NCBI GenBank assembly: GCA_963804885.1
Contig: CAWDSF010000004.1
Location: forward strand, 62,001 to 126,000
Direction: 5' to 3'
From: PALSA-1004 sp963804885
GTDB taxonomy: Bacteria > Pseudomonadota > Gammaproteobacteria > Burkholderiales > SG8-41
DNA: 64,000 nucleotides
The notes beneath the pieces are model-generated. The model was not told the DNA's origin, searched no databases, and was given only the letters and a program-made list of their open reading frames with translations. A program made the position numbers and the translations under genes. Of the stretch, positions 1 to 9,477 are shown one piece after another; within the stretch, counting starts at the first letter, position 1, and each line of letters starts with the position of its first letter.

Positions 1-500
1 TGCCGAAGCCGGGAACCGGGAGCACCGGTCTTCGCGTCGAGCGCCACCAGCTGGAAGCCGGGAGTCACGGTGATGATTCGCGCGTCCTTGCCGTCGGTCC
101 AGTAGGTGACGCCACGTCCGACCTTGCGCGGCGCCTGATCGAAGCGTGCGCCCTCGTCCGGTCGCCACATCCACAGCGTTTCGCCGGTGCCGGGGTTGAC
201 GGCGATCACGTTCCGGCGCTGGCCGACGGTGAAGTACAGCATCCCGTTGGCCATGATCGGCGTCGTCTCGCTGGTGCCGCCGCCGAAGTTGTCGAACCGC
301 CAGGACCAGGCGACCTGGAGGTTCTTGACGTTGTCGCGGGTGATCTGGTCGTGCGGCGCGTACCGTGTGCTGCCGGTATCGCCCGAATACGCCCGCCACT
401 CGCCGGTCTGCGTCCCCTTCTGGGCGTGGCCCGGAAACGAAGAGACGCATCAGCGCCACCAGCACACCGCGCAACCCAGCCACCGCTGCAGACGCGACAT
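1..500 (-). CDS. PQQ-dependent dehydrogenase, N-terminal part (cut by window edge, frameshifted signal peptide)
   Basis: Quinoprotein of the glucose/methanol dehydrogenase propeller type, predicted to oxidise alcohols or sugars in the periplasm. After the leader the mature protein opens with EWRAYSGDTGSTRYAP, then a stretch ending NVKNLQVAW and an ETTPIMANGMLYFT strand, the usual first blade of the family. The ATG at 500-498 is preceded by a strong GGAGGGTGGG ribosome site. In the leader the frame meets an in-frame TGA and returns to frame about 30 bases later, so two compensating one-base errors (near 450 and 425) are the simplest reading. The C-terminal two thirds lie beyond position 1. The family call is firm; the substrate is unknown. 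Confidence 0.8.
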
Positions 501-530
501 CCCACCCTCCTAGCGGGCGGGATCTTACCT

Positions 531-634
531 GGGGTCAGGTCTTGAATCTGCGGTTTTTTCACGACCTGCCCCCTGCCCACAAGCACGATCAGGAGCCAGG
601 TCGTGAAAAAACCACCGATTCAAGACCTGACCCC
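531..634. repeat. Long inverted-repeat element, copy A
   Basis: The left arm starts GGGGTCAGGTCTTGAATC and contains a run of six T; the right arm is its near reverse complement ending GATTCAAGACCTGACCCC. The arms are about 40 nt with a few mismatches around AATCTGCGG versus AATCGGTGG, and the loop is about 20 nt. The same element recurs at 7101-7202, 9349-9472 and 17291-17410, with a half copy at 32501-32539. Here it lies between the PQQ dehydrogenase start and the 3' end of the next minus-strand gene, whose last codons and stop fall inside the right arm. Confidence 0.9.
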
Positions 635-961
635 ATTCCCTTTCGCCAGTCGCAGGAGGCGGCCGCGGCGGAGGCGGTCCATCTCAACGCGCGTGTCCTC
701 GAGCAGGCGCGCGAATGCAAGGCCGTACAGGAATCCGGCGTCGAACTCCGCCACGCCAGGATGACCGAAGGCGTCCGGATCCGCATTGCGGAGCGCTTCA
801 CCCACGGCGTCGATCAGCATCTGCCGCTCAACCGCAATCAGCGAACCGAGGTTCGCCAGTTCGTCTTCGGGTAACGGTTCGGCCCCCTGGTCGGCGGCCT
901 TCCTGGTCAGCCGCGCCAGTTCCGCGGCGTGATGATTGGCTTTGTCCTCGACGCTGCTCAT
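620..961 (-). CDS. Small helical hypothetical protein, translationally coupled to the PepSY gene
   Basis: A 113-residue protein with no signal peptide and no family I recognise. It is mostly charged and helical (an ELARLTRKAAD start, then ERQMLIDAVGEALRN and FARLLEDTRVEMDRLRR). Its ATG at 961-959 overlaps the TGA of the upstream PepSY gene as ATGA and is preceded by GGAG, which indicates coupling and a role linked to the iron-uptake genes. The C-terminus GVRS and the TGA are encoded by the right arm of repeat copy A, so the native end has probably been replaced. The reading frame is convincing; the function is not known. Confidence 0.65.
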   Translation of the reverse strand: MSSVEDKANHHAAELARLTRKAADQGAEPLPEDELANLGSLIAVERQMLIDAVGEALRNADPDAFGHPGVAEFDAGFLYGLAFARLLEDTRVEMDRLRRGRLLRLAKGNGVRS

Positions 962-2650
962 GGTGCTCCGGCAGGAGGCGGGTTTGCCTCGCCCCTATCA
1001 AACCACTTCCGACCGCCGCCCGCCACTACTACCAAGAGGCGACCGGAAATGGCTGTTCGTGCCTTCATATGACGCAACAGCCTCCGCAGCGCCGGCGTCA
1101 GCGTGGTGACGCTCAGCGCGAGGCCACCGAGACTCAGCACAATCACGACAATGTCCCAGAGCGGCCGTTTGTAGTACAGGAACGGAAAATCGAGGCTGTG
1201 CAGCCCCTGATAGAGCCAGCGTCGCAGACGGGTGATGCTCTCGGAACGCTGCACCACCGCTCCCCGTGTCGGGTCGAGATAGAGCCACGTCTGCTGGGGG
1301 TCTGCGTAGCGCACGCGCAGTACCGGAAGCGTCCGCGCACCATTCGCGTTGTAGTAGTAGCCGTCGTATTCCTCGCAGCCACACCGCGTCGGCGACGGGA
1401 ACTCCGGGCATCGTCGCGCGTGCGAGCTCCGGCATCGACTCACGCGGGAAGCTGGCGAACGAGCCGCGCGCCGGTTCGCATGACTGAGACGTAACGCCTC
1501 GCATCCGGAGGACGCGTTGCGCGCGGCAACAGGCTCGGACTCCGCCACGCGTCGGCCTCCTCGCAGCGTGGGCGCCTGCTGGGCAACCCAGAACGTCTCT
1601 CCCTGGAACTGCATCGTGTCGAGCATCTTCGGCACGAACGTTTTCGCCAGCTCCGCCTGCGCGCCACGCAGCTGTTCGAGCGTGATAGTCGCTCGAGATC
1701 GACTCTGCCCGTCGCGCCGTCACGCGCCTGCCGGCCACGCCCGCCGGTCGGCTGGAACCAGTTGAACGGCCCCATCGAGAGCAGGCCGCTGTAGACCCAC
1801 GTCAGCGTCACGACGCCGAAGAAGAGACCGGCGTAGTGATGCCACTTCATCATGCCGACATAAGGCGAATGCGCCGGCACGCGTCGAATCCGGAATCGTG
1901 CTGCCGGCGAAAACCGCAGCAGACCCCAGAGGAGGCCCGTTGCGCACATCAGACAGCCAATGAGCGAGGACCAGATGACGAACTCGGTCCACACCGAGCC
2001 GTGCCGCCGCAGCGGCGTGAAGTACACCCAGTGAATGACCGGACCGAGATAGCCCCAGAAGCGCTCACGGCTGGTGGTGCGCAGGGCGACCTCGCCGGTG
2101 ACATCCGACACGTACAGCTTCGTGTCCAGCGGCATCGTCGAGCGAGAACCGATGGATCGGCATGCTCCCGCCCGACTGCAACGTCCACTGATCGGGATCG
2201 GTCATCAACCCGTCGTTGTGAAACGGTTCCGGTGTACGACGGCTCGAAGCGCCGTGCGGCCTCGAGCGCGGTTTCTTCGGCGAGGCCGTGGAACCGCTCG
2301 CCGGTATCGGCAAAGACGATGGCCGGCCGCGCATTCCGTTCGCGTCTGCCGCCGCCACTGAACCGGTACACCGGCCGGTCCTGCAGCATCGACACCTGCA
2401 CGCCTCTGGCAGCGACGCCCGCGCGAGCCGCCGCCTCCCCGGGCGTCAGAGTCGCGGTCGACAGGTCGAGCGCCGGCGCCCGCGCCAGCGTCTCTTCGTC
2501 GGCGAGCTCCGGCATGCGGGCATACATCATGACGATGCCCGAGAAGAACCAGGCGATGAACAGCGCGCAGCCGGCAATCCCGAGCCACCGGTGCGTGTAG
2601 ACGAGCACGGCGCGCCAGTCGAGCAGGCGCCTGAGCGACTTCAGTGCCAT
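958..2650 (-). CDS. PepSY-associated TM protein, ferric-reductase-like (multiple frameshifts)
   Basis: Inner membrane protein of the PepSY_TM family, often encoded beside TonB receptors and thought to reduce iron released from siderophores. Visible parts: TM1 WLGIAGCALFIAWFFSGIVM, a PepSY-like periplasmic stretch (RPVYRFSGGG), KLYVSDVTGEV, then WVYFTPLRRHG, TM segments around WSSLIGCLMCATGLLWGLL and WHHYAGLFFGVVTLTWVYSG, and a last TM PLWDIVVIVLSLGGLAL. Conserved His residues in MKWHHYAG and VIHWVYF fit haem or metal binding. The start ATG 2650-2648 follows GGGGGAG. At least five frameshifts (about 2230, 2138, 1690 and several at 1570-1380) break the frame, yet conserved segments remain throughout, so sequencing error is more likely than decay. 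Confidence 0.75.
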
Positions 2651-2672
2651 GACCTGACTCCCCCGGCGCGAA

Positions 2673-4995
2673 CTATCGAAGTCCCACGCGAACCGTGCCC
2701 ATGACTCTCCGGCCCTCGCCGGGATACCAGAGGCTGTTGCCACGCGTGGACGCCAGATACTCCGTATCCATCAGGTTGTTCAGGCTGAGGGTGAAGGAGA
2801 GCTGCTTGTATCGGTACAGGGCCGCCACGTTGAACAGCGAGTAGCTCTCGAAATAGGAGGTGTTCGCGTCGGTCAGGTATTGGTCGCCAAGCGTCCGGCC
2901 GGACACCGAGACGGTCACGCCCTTCTGCCACGTGTGCGCGGCCTGGTAGCTGAACGTGTTGGCCGGCACGCGCGGCCGGGTCTTGCCCGACAGCACCGTT
3001 TGCACGCCGCTGGTCGTGTTCGTCGTCACGTAGTCCACATACTTCGCGTCGGTGTAGCCGTAGCCGACGTTGAACGACCACGACGACCATCCACCGTTGA
3101 TCTCGGTTTCGAATCCCTTCGAAAGGATCTGACCGGCCTGATCCCACCAGCCGCCCGGCAGTGCCAACGCCACGTTGCGGCGATCGATGCGGAATGCCGC
3201 GGCATTCGCATACATGTGGCTGCCGAGGAAGTAGACGCGCTGCCCGATCTCCCACTGACCGCCGATCTCCGGCTTGAGCTCGGTGCCATCCGGCTGCAGA
3301 GTCGTGTTCGGCTTGAACGACGTCGCGTATTGGCCGTACACGTCGAAGTGCTCGCTCGCACGGTAGACGCTGCCGAGGCGCCAGGTAGGACGTGTTGACT
3401 TGGTGTTGCCCACGGTACCGGGCGTGACCACGCCGTTGGCGACCGGATCGTTGTGCGTCTCGCTGCGAGTCCAGTCCCCGCGGAACCCGCCGATCGCCGT
3501 GACTCTCGAGCCGAGCTGGACGTGGTCCTGCGCGTAGAAACCCTTCCGTGTCGCGCTGCAGGTGGTCGTAGCGCGAGATGGTGAAGTCGGTCCACGTCTG
3601 ATGCGTCTCGACGGGGTCGTAGAGATTGATGCGCGTCGTCGTGATGTTCGCGTTGTTACTGCGCGTCGTGCGGCTGTGATAGTCCTGGTGATCCCAGCCG
3701 ACGAGAAAGTTGTGCGGCACACCGAACTTCAGTGAGCCATTCAACTCGGCCTGGTTCGTCCACGGGCGTCGCTTGTGCTTGAAATACAGGAACGTGCGGC
3801 TCACATCCGTGGTGCCGTTGACGATGCTCATCGACTCGGCCACCCAGTATTCGTCGTCGAAGGCACGCGGCGCATAGATGTCGCGGAAGCCGAAGTTGTT
3901 GCCCAGCTGACGCGAGTACTGCACACGGACGTTGTGATCGTCAGAGATCGCGAAGTCCTGCGGCGTGTTGTAGCGCCGGTCGCGCGGGACATCCGGCAGC
4001 TGCTGGACACCGTCGACCGTGACGATCGGAATGCCGCTGTCGCCGCTCACGTCGTTGCGATTGAACGAGTAGCGGACCTCGACCTGATCGTTGCGGGAGA
4101 TCTTCCACGACACCGTCGGCGTGACGTTGACCTTCTTCCACGGGTCGTGTCGGAAGTCATCCGAGTTGTCCATGCCGAAGTCGAGACGATAGAGAAGCTT
4201 GTCGCTGCCCAGGCGCCCGCTGGCACCGGCATTCAGCCGGACGGTGTTCCAGCTGCCGACGCTGAGCGCCGAGTCGTACATGGTGTAGCTGGTCGGCTTC
4301 TTCAGCACGATGTTGACGGCACTGCCGATGGCTTCGTTGCCGCTGAGGACAGCCGACGGCCCCTTCAGGACCTCGATGCGTTCAACGTTCGAGAGCTGTG
4401 ACCTGACACGGTTTCCCTCGTTCCTGATGCCGTCGACCATCTGCGCATCGTTGGTGAACCCGCGGAAGGTGTAGGACTCGTAAACGCCATACTGCTGCGA
4501 AGCGCTCACATTGGGTACGTTGTTGAGCGCCTCAACCAGATCGTTCACGGCGAACGTCTCGAGGAAATTCTTGTTCACCGTGCTGACGTTCATCGGTTGA
4601 TCCCGGAGCGGCACGGCGGACTTGGTCAGCGAGCTGTCGGCCGTCTGTCCGATGACCCGGACCTCCTCGTTGAGTCCAGCCACCTGCATGACCACTGGCA
4701 CCAATGAACTGCCCGCGGCCACGGTCACTTCGGTAATCGAGGCCAGGAAGCCAGGCGATTCGACGTGCAGCGAATAGCGTCCCGCCGGGATGCTGTCGAA
4801 GGTGAACTTGCCATCCTTTTCGGTACGTGTGGTCCGCGCGGAAGAGAGCAGTGCGCCCGAGAGCCGGACGTCGGCGCCGCCGATGGCGCCATCCTGCGTA
4901 TCGGTGACGCGACCCGTGAGGGTCTGCGCTCCCGCGGCAGTGGGGATGAAAAGCGATACCAGAATCCAGACAAGACACGACCACTGCCTGCGCAT
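2673..4995 (-). CDS. TonB-dependent siderophore-type outer membrane receptor (one frameshift)
   Basis: Outer membrane receptor for ferric siderophores or similar ligands. Order: signal peptide ending AAGAQ, a carboxypeptidase-like regulatory domain (LTGRVTDTQDGAIGGADV), then the plug domain (PLRDQPMNVSTVNKNFLE, NNVPNVSASQQYG, YTFRGF, ERIEVLKGPSAVLSGNEA) and the beta-barrel, ending in an aromatic-rich last strand RVMGTVRVGLR. One frameshift near 3540 joins the two halves; both are otherwise clean. The ATG 4995-4993 follows AGAGGTGG, better placed than the GTG one codon upstream. It heads an operon with the PepSY gene 22 bases downstream. A palindrome at 5071-5102 upstream is a candidate operator. 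Confidence 0.88.
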
Positions 4996-5070
4996 CACGC
5001 CACCTCTGTGAATAAAGCAGGCAGTTTCTATGAGGGCCGTCGTGCCTACAACTGAAGAGTTCCTGACGAA

Positions 5071-5102
5071 TTCTGAAGTCCATTCTGAATGAACGTTCAG
5101 AA
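5071..5102. promoter_or_regulatory. Candidate operator: three TTCTGAA heptamers
   Basis: TTCTGAA occurs at 5071-5077 and 5083-5089, with its reverse complement TTCAGAA at 5096-5102, giving a perfect palindrome over 5083-5102 centred on TGAACGTTCA. It lies between the divergent TonB receptor and BACON genes, where an iron-responsive or other regulator could bind. No regulator is assigned from the sequence; it does not obviously match the classical Fur box. Confidence 0.4.
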
Positions 5103-5141
5103 CACGACCTCAACCGGCTGAGTTGGGCGTACAATTGTGCA

Positions 5142-6032
5142 GTGTTCACCCACCGCTGCCTTTCCGTTCGCGGAGCGGTCGTCGCCGCCGCACTCGCTGC
5201 TGCCGTCCTGAGTGCGCGCTGCTCGACATCCAGCACCTCGTCCACCGAGCCGGGCGGCGGCCGGTGCAGCCCGACTCTCTCGCCGCCCTCGGCCGCCGTC
5301 GGCATTTCCGGTGGCCCGGTCGGCTTCTCGTTCACCACGACTCCAGACTGCGAATGGACACCGAAGGTCACCACAGGGGCGACGTGGCTCGTCGATCTCG
5401 CGCCCGTATCCGGGCAGGGCTCGGGCCAGGTTTCACTCCGCGCCACCGCGAACACCGGTCCTGAGCGAACCGGCACGGTCGCCATTTTCGGCCGGACGTT
5501 CACTGTGACGCAGGCGAGTGGGTGCACCTACGGAATCAGTCCGGTCTCGCAGCAGCTTGGCAGCCCTGGCGGCCCGGGTACAGTGGCAGTCACCTCGGAA
5601 GCAGGCTGCGCCTGGACGGCGACCAGCAACGCATCGTTTGTCTCTGTGACGGAGGGGGCGGCGGGCACCGGACCGGGGATGGTGACCCTGAACACCCAGG
5701 CCAATGTGGGACCTGAACGCAGCGGGACCGTCACCATCGGCGGACGCGTGTTCACCGTCACTCAGGCGTCCGGCTGCACCTTCTCGCTCTCACCAGCGTC
5801 GCGGACGTTTACAGGCGGCGGCGGGTCTGATTCGGTTTCGGTCACAACAGCACCGGGTTGTACCTGGTCGGCGCAGGTCGCCGCAGATTCATTGGCGTGG
5901 ATGGCCATCACGGCAGGCGGCACCGGCGTCGGCAACGGCGCAGTGCAATACATCGTGGCGCCGATCTTCTTCGGTTCGCGAACGGGAAGCATCACCATTG
6001 CGGGTCAGACGTTCACCGTCATCCAGCAATAA
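5142..6032 (+). CDS. Secreted protein with about three BACON domains
   Basis: A 296-residue exported protein. After a hydrophobic leader (VRGAVVAAALAAAVLSARC) come about three copies of the BACON all-beta domain, each ending in a strand of the type RSGTVTIGGRVFTVTQASG and opening with C-T-(Y/F)-x-(I/L)-S-P. The repeats start near residues 45, 125 and 215. BACON domains are typically carbohydrate- or mucin-associated adhesion modules. The start is taken as GTG 5142; the cysteine after SAR is not a canonical lipobox, so lipidation is uncertain. It is transcribed divergently from the TonB receptor and converges on the VOC gene 23 bases downstream. The reading frame is intact. Confidence 0.82.
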   Translation: MFTHRCLSVRGAVVAAALAAAVLSARCSTSSTSSTEPGGGRCSPTLSPPSAAVGISGGPVGFSFTTTPDCEWTPKVTTGATWLVDLAPVSGQGSGQVSLRATANTGPERTGTVAIFGRTFTVTQASGCTYGISPVSQQLGSPGGPGTVAVTSEAGCAWTATSNASFVSVTEGAAGTGPGMVTLNTQANVGPERSGTVTIGGRVFTVTQASGCTFSLSPASRTFTGGGGSDSVSVTTAPGCTWSAQVAADSLAWMAITAGGTGVGNGAVQYIVAPIFFGSRTGSITIAGQTFTVIQQ

Positions 6033-6055
6033 CGCCTGCATCGGCCGGCCCATCC

Positions 6056-7132
6056 TCATCTGCCAGGCGCCGGGGCTGCCTGGATCAGGACGAGAAAGAG
6101 ATTGTCGGGATCGCGGACGATGCCCACCTTCAGAGTCGAATTGCCGGCGGGAAGATCGAGAGGCTTTCCACCGGTGGAAATGAAGGCTCCGCCAGCCCTG
6201 GTCACCGCCGCGCTCACCTTCTCGACATCGGCGACGCGCAGCTGAATGCGGGTCGACCCTGGATCCTGAATGGCCGCGCGTTTCGTCTGGCGGTCTACAC
6301 CTTTGAAGTCGATAAGGGTGAACTCGAGACCCGAGGTCGGCACGTCGAGCGCCGCGACCCGGTATTCCCCGGCGGTCAAACCGAGCACATCCAGCACCGC
6401 GGCGTCGTTGCGATACGCCCCTGCGGCGCCGGTCGCGTGAAAACCGAGCGCATCGCGGTAGAGACGCAGTGAGCGCTCGACGTCGCGGACGGTGAAGCGC
6501 ACCCGCACGCCGACGACGTTCGTCTTTGCGGCGGCCTGCGACTCCGACAGCTGTTCCGGCTGAACGATCTCGACGAAGTGGCCGGCTGGATCCTGCACGA
6601 CGACCATCCGTGCCTGCTGCGTGCCGATCGAGAGCTTCACGGGCGCGCCGCTGCGCGTCACCACTGGCGCGCCGAGGCTCTTCACGCGCGCGAAGGTCGC
6701 GTCGAGATCGCGAACGGTGGCAACGAGCGTGATGGCCCCTGGATCCTGCACGCGACGCGAGACAGCATGGCCGTTCGCATTCGAGACTTCGATAATCTCG
6801 ACCCCGCCGGCAATCGGAACGGCCCGTCCAATCTGCCAGCGGAGACGCGCGTCGGGCAGACCGAACATCGCGCGCAGCTGCGGCTGCGTCTCTGCGTTCG
6901 ACGGCGCGCCCTGAATGTCGAAGCCGAGTCCGTCGCGGTAGAACGTGACCGCTTTGTCGAGATCCGCGACGATGGGGCTGAAGTAGTTGCCGGAGCCGAC
7001 GACGAGCCCGGTCGGCGCGGGGCCCGCGGGCGTGGCCGTCTGTTGTTGCGCATGTGGCGCAACGGCGGCGACGACGCACAGCGCGAAGACGACCGGAGAT
7101 GGGGTCAGGTCTTGAATCCGCAGTTTTTTCAT
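6056..7132 (-). CDS. Secreted two-domain VOC (glyoxalase/bleomycin-resistance fold) protein
   Basis: A 358-residue exported protein with two vicinal-oxygen-chelate domains: the first from FSPIVADLDKAVTFYRDGLG to VQDPAGHFVEIVQ, the second from RFTVRDVERSLRLYRDALG to VRDPDNLFLVLIQ. Both keep the FYRD/LYRDALGF signature and a distal acidic residue, fitting a metal-dependent lyase or dioxygenase fold; the substrate is unknown. The start is odd: the only plausible in-frame start lies inside repeat copy B, so the first eleven residues MKKLRIQDLTP are encoded by the repeat arm and provide the basic n-region of the signal peptide (VVFALCVVAAVAPHAQ). The native start was probably replaced. The frame is intact. 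Confidence 0.8.
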   Translation of the reverse strand: MKKLRIQDLTPSPVVFALCVVAAVAPHAQQQTATPAGPAPTGLVVGSGNYFSPIVADLDKAVTFYRDGLGFDIQGAPSNAETQPQLRAMFGLPDARLRWQIGRAVPIAGGVEIIEVSNANGHAVSRRVQDPGAITLVATVRDLDATFARVKSLGAPVVTRSGAPVKLSIGTQQARMVVVQDPAGHFVEIVQPEQLSESQAAAKTNVVGVRVRFTVRDVERSLRLYRDALGFHATGAAGAYRNDAAVLDVLGLTAGEYRVAALDVPTSGLEFTLIDFKGVDRQTKRAAIQDPGSTRIQLRVADVEKVSAAVTRAGGAFISTGGKPLDLPAGNSTLKVGIVRDPDNLFLVLIQAAPAPGR

Positions 7133-7202
7133 GACCTGGCCCTTACCCAGGGGTACCCAGGGGCCAGGTCGTGAAAAAACTGCGGATTCAAGACCTGACC
7201 CC
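7101..7202. repeat. Long inverted-repeat element, copy B
   Basis: Best-matched copy: the two 40-nt arms differ at essentially one position (TTTTTTCATGACC on the left versus TTTTTTCACGACC on the right arm's complement), with about 20 nt of CCCAGGGG-rich loop. The left arm's T creates the ATG used by the VOC gene. The right end sits 4 bases from the stop of the following minus-strand gene. Confidence 0.9.
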
Positions 7203-7206
7203 GGTT

Positions 7207-8371
7207 CTATTGCGCGCCGCGGCCGCGGCCGGCGCCTTGCGGAGCAGCCGTTGGACCCTGCGGTCCGAACAGCGGCGTGTAGTCGCGGTTGTTCTCGCAG
7301 ACGAACTCGAGAATCTTATTGACGCCGGCACGGGTGTCGCCAGCGAACGTGCGCGACGCACGCCACTGACCGGTCGCCTTCTCCGGATCCTCGTAGATGA
7401 TCTCGTAGAAGATGTCCTTGGCGTTGGTGCGCGTCAGCCGTTCGATGGTGTGAAAGCGCTCGCTCGGTTCCTGAATTCCACCAATCGAGTGCCTGCCGTT
7501 GTAGCCAATGGTGTCGATGACCAGGGTGTCGCCATCCCACTTTCCAACCGAATCGCCCATCCACGTCGGGTCGTCCGTCGCGTCAGCACGATGCGGCTGA
7601 TCAATCGGAATGATCCGGAAGGTACCGGGATACTCGTTGATGAGGATCACGTAGTTCTTGTTCTGGAAGATCTGGAACGGATACGGGACGCCGAACGCCG
7701 AATCAGCCGGGAGCGGCAGACAATCAGACGTTCCACCGGTCGGACTTGGCGTGGCCTGATTGTTCACGCCCGGTTTCAGCGTGGGCCGTGCCGGAAGATC
7801 GGCATAGGGCGACGCCGGCTGCGCAGGGGCCGCCGCGTTCGCGCCGCCGCGCCCGCCGCGGCCGCCGCCACCAAGGCTCGCCATCCCGGTGAAACCGTAG
7901 ATGCCGGAGAAATCGGGCTTCCCGTCAACGCGCGGAATCGGACGTGACGCGTCGTCTCCCGCCGCGCCGGCCGACGCGGCCGCCGCGGTAGTCCCGGCGA
8001 CGCTGACGGTCAGCGATTTCGTCACGCTCCCCATGGTGAGCGTGTAGGTGGTCGTCGCTTTCGGCGTGAGCTTCGCCGTTCCTCGAGGCGGAACCGGGCC
8101 GACCCCGTTGTCGATCGTCGGCGTCCCCGCCTCGGTCGCCCACGACAGGACGATCGATTCGCCCGGCTTGATCGAGGCCGGTGTCGCCTCGAAGCGGATG
8201 ATGCGCGGTGTGAGCGGGGCGCGGGCGGCTCGTCCCGGCTGTCCGGCGGCGCCGCCCTGCGGAGCCGGCGCGCCTGGTCTGCGGACCGCCGGCGGGCGCC
8301 TGCGCGAACGCCACACACACCCAGACTGTCAGAACCGTTGCAATGGTGCCTGCGTGTTTCATGTTGTTCAT
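7207..8371 (-). CDS. Secreted protein: Ig-like domain plus an uncharacterised HDTR-family domain (frameshift near the leader)
   Basis: Exported protein of about 385 residues. The leader MNNMKHAGTIATVLTVWVCV is in one frame and the rest in another, with the shift at about 8270-8300. Next comes an Ig-like module (RFEATPASIKPGESIVLSW to TTTYTLTMGSVTKSLTVSV), a GKPDFSGIYG segment with a Gly/Ala-rich linker, then a C-terminal domain shared with the genes at 20028 and 31259: GTFRIIPID, GDSVGKWDGDTLVIDTIGY, ERFHTIERLTR. I do not know a biochemical function for this family, which appears expanded in this genome. The 3' end abuts repeat copy B. Confidence 0.65.
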
Positions 8372-8385
8372 TCCAGCCCGGATGG

Positions 8386-8748
8386 TTACGAGGCAATCTC
8401 GCGGCCGTCCGCGAGCGTCATGCGGCTGGCAATCATCGCGGGATCACCGCTCTTGGCGTACGCGCCGGTCGCCGTGACCATGTCGCCCGGCTTCAGCGTT
8501 TTCGCCGTCCAGCCGTACGAGCGCAGGTGGTTGAGGCTCATCAGCTCGCAGTCCCAGACCACCGTCGCGCCCTTGTCGTCCTTCGTCTCGATGTAGACGT
8601 GCGCGTGCGGATTCGTCCACTGGAACTTGACGACCGTGCCGCTGATCGTCCGCGATCCGGTGTACATCGCCGTCGAATGATGAGCCCTGAGCGGCACCGC
8701 CGCAGTCGCCAAGGCGCAGACCAGAAGAAGCGCCGCTATCCGTCCCAT
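8386..8748 (-). CDS. DUF6152-like small secreted protein
   Basis: A 120-residue exported protein with leader MGRIAALLLVCALATAAVPL, mature AHHSTAMY, then FQWTNPHAHVYIE, WDCELMS, KTLKPGDMVTATGAYAKSG. The AHHS start and W-T-N-P-H-A motif match the small family I know as DUF6152, common in Acidobacteria and Rhizobiales, of unknown function and probably periplasmic. The ATG 8748-8746 has an upstream GGAGGAC. It lies 14 bases upstream of the Ig-like/HDTR gene on the same strand, so the two are probably co-transcribed. Intact. Confidence 0.8.
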   Translation of the reverse strand: MGRIAALLLVCALATAAVPLRAHHSTAMYTGSRTISGTVVKFQWTNPHAHVYIETKDDKGATVVWDCELMSLNHLRSYGWTAKTLKPGDMVTATGAYAKSGDPAMIASRMTLADGREIAS

Positions 8749-8773
8749 ATCAAGTCCTCCGCAAGAATTAGAG

Positions 8774-9334
8774 CTACTTCGGCGCCTCTGGCGATGTCAC
8801 GCGGCGACCTTCCATGAGGCGCGCATGGTGCACGCGTTGTTTGAATCGCCACCCCTGTGGCGTCCGGACGTATGTGTCTTCGTAGTACCCATCATGCTCG
8901 ATCTTGTTCGGATCGCCGCCAAGGCCGATCATGAGCATGTCCACCGTCCCGGTGGCGCCTTCCGGCGTGGGGGTGATGATGTGATTCACGTAAAGGTGCC
9001 GGACGCCCTGGACGATCCAGCCGACGTTCTTGCACCCGCGCGAGCCGCCCCCCGAGACCTCGGCCAGCCGCTCGCGTCCCTGAATTTTCGCGCCCGGTTT
9101 CCCGTTCACCTCCGGGATGAACGCACCGTCTGCGGTGAAGAGGTCGGCATAGTCGTAGCCGTTGTTCGAGCAGGTGTCGATGGCCCGCGCATATCTGGCC
9201 ACCAGCTGCTGAATCTGGAAGTAATCGAGCGCCGTCAGCTCCTGCGGCTTCGCCGAAAGGGTCTGCGCCGCCATGGACGGCGCGATCGTGACGCAAAGGG
9301 CAGCGAGCATGGCTGCTGCGATGCGGTTCCGCAT
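8774..9334 (-). CDS. Secreted SnoaL-like (NTF2 fold) protein 1
   Basis: A 186-residue exported protein: leader MRNRIAAAMLAALCVTIAPSMA, then LDYFQIQQLVARYARAID, YDYADLFTADGAFIP, HLYVNHIITPTPEGATG and DTYVRTPQGWRFKQR. This is the SnoaL-like layout of a catalytic or binding NTF2 pocket (Y-A-D/D-L-F after the second helix). It is closely similar to the gene at 29531 (both share IDTCxNNGYxYAD and GGGSRGC), so the two are paralogues. A ligand or reaction cannot be assigned. Intact; the start lies 15 bases from repeat copy C. Confidence 0.8.
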   Translation of the reverse strand: MRNRIAAAMLAALCVTIAPSMAAQTLSAKPQELTALDYFQIQQLVARYARAIDTCSNNGYDYADLFTADGAFIPEVNGKPGAKIQGRERLAEVSGGGSRGCKNVGWIVQGVRHLYVNHIITPTPEGATGTVDMLMIGLGGDPNKIEHDGYYEDTYVRTPQGWRFKQRVHHARLMEGRRVTSPEAPK

Positions 9335-9348
9335 GCGCGAATTCTACT

Positions 9349-9472
9349 GGGGTCAGGTCTTGAATCCGCAGGTTTTTCATGACCTGGCACCCCGCCCCGG
9401 TCGCCTCCTGATGACTGGGGCGAAGGCGGGGAGCCAGGTCGTGAAAAAACTGCGGATTCAAGACCTGACCCC
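9349..9472. repeat. Long inverted-repeat element, copy C
   Basis: The arms match copy B apart from one T-to-G change in the left T run and again CATGACC versus CACGACC. The 44-nt loop shares the words CCTGATGACT and GGCGGG with copy D. It separates two SnoaL-like genes; its right end is 5 bases from the stop of the upstream-transcribed gene at 9478. Confidence 0.9.
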
Positions 9473-9477
9473 AGTTC

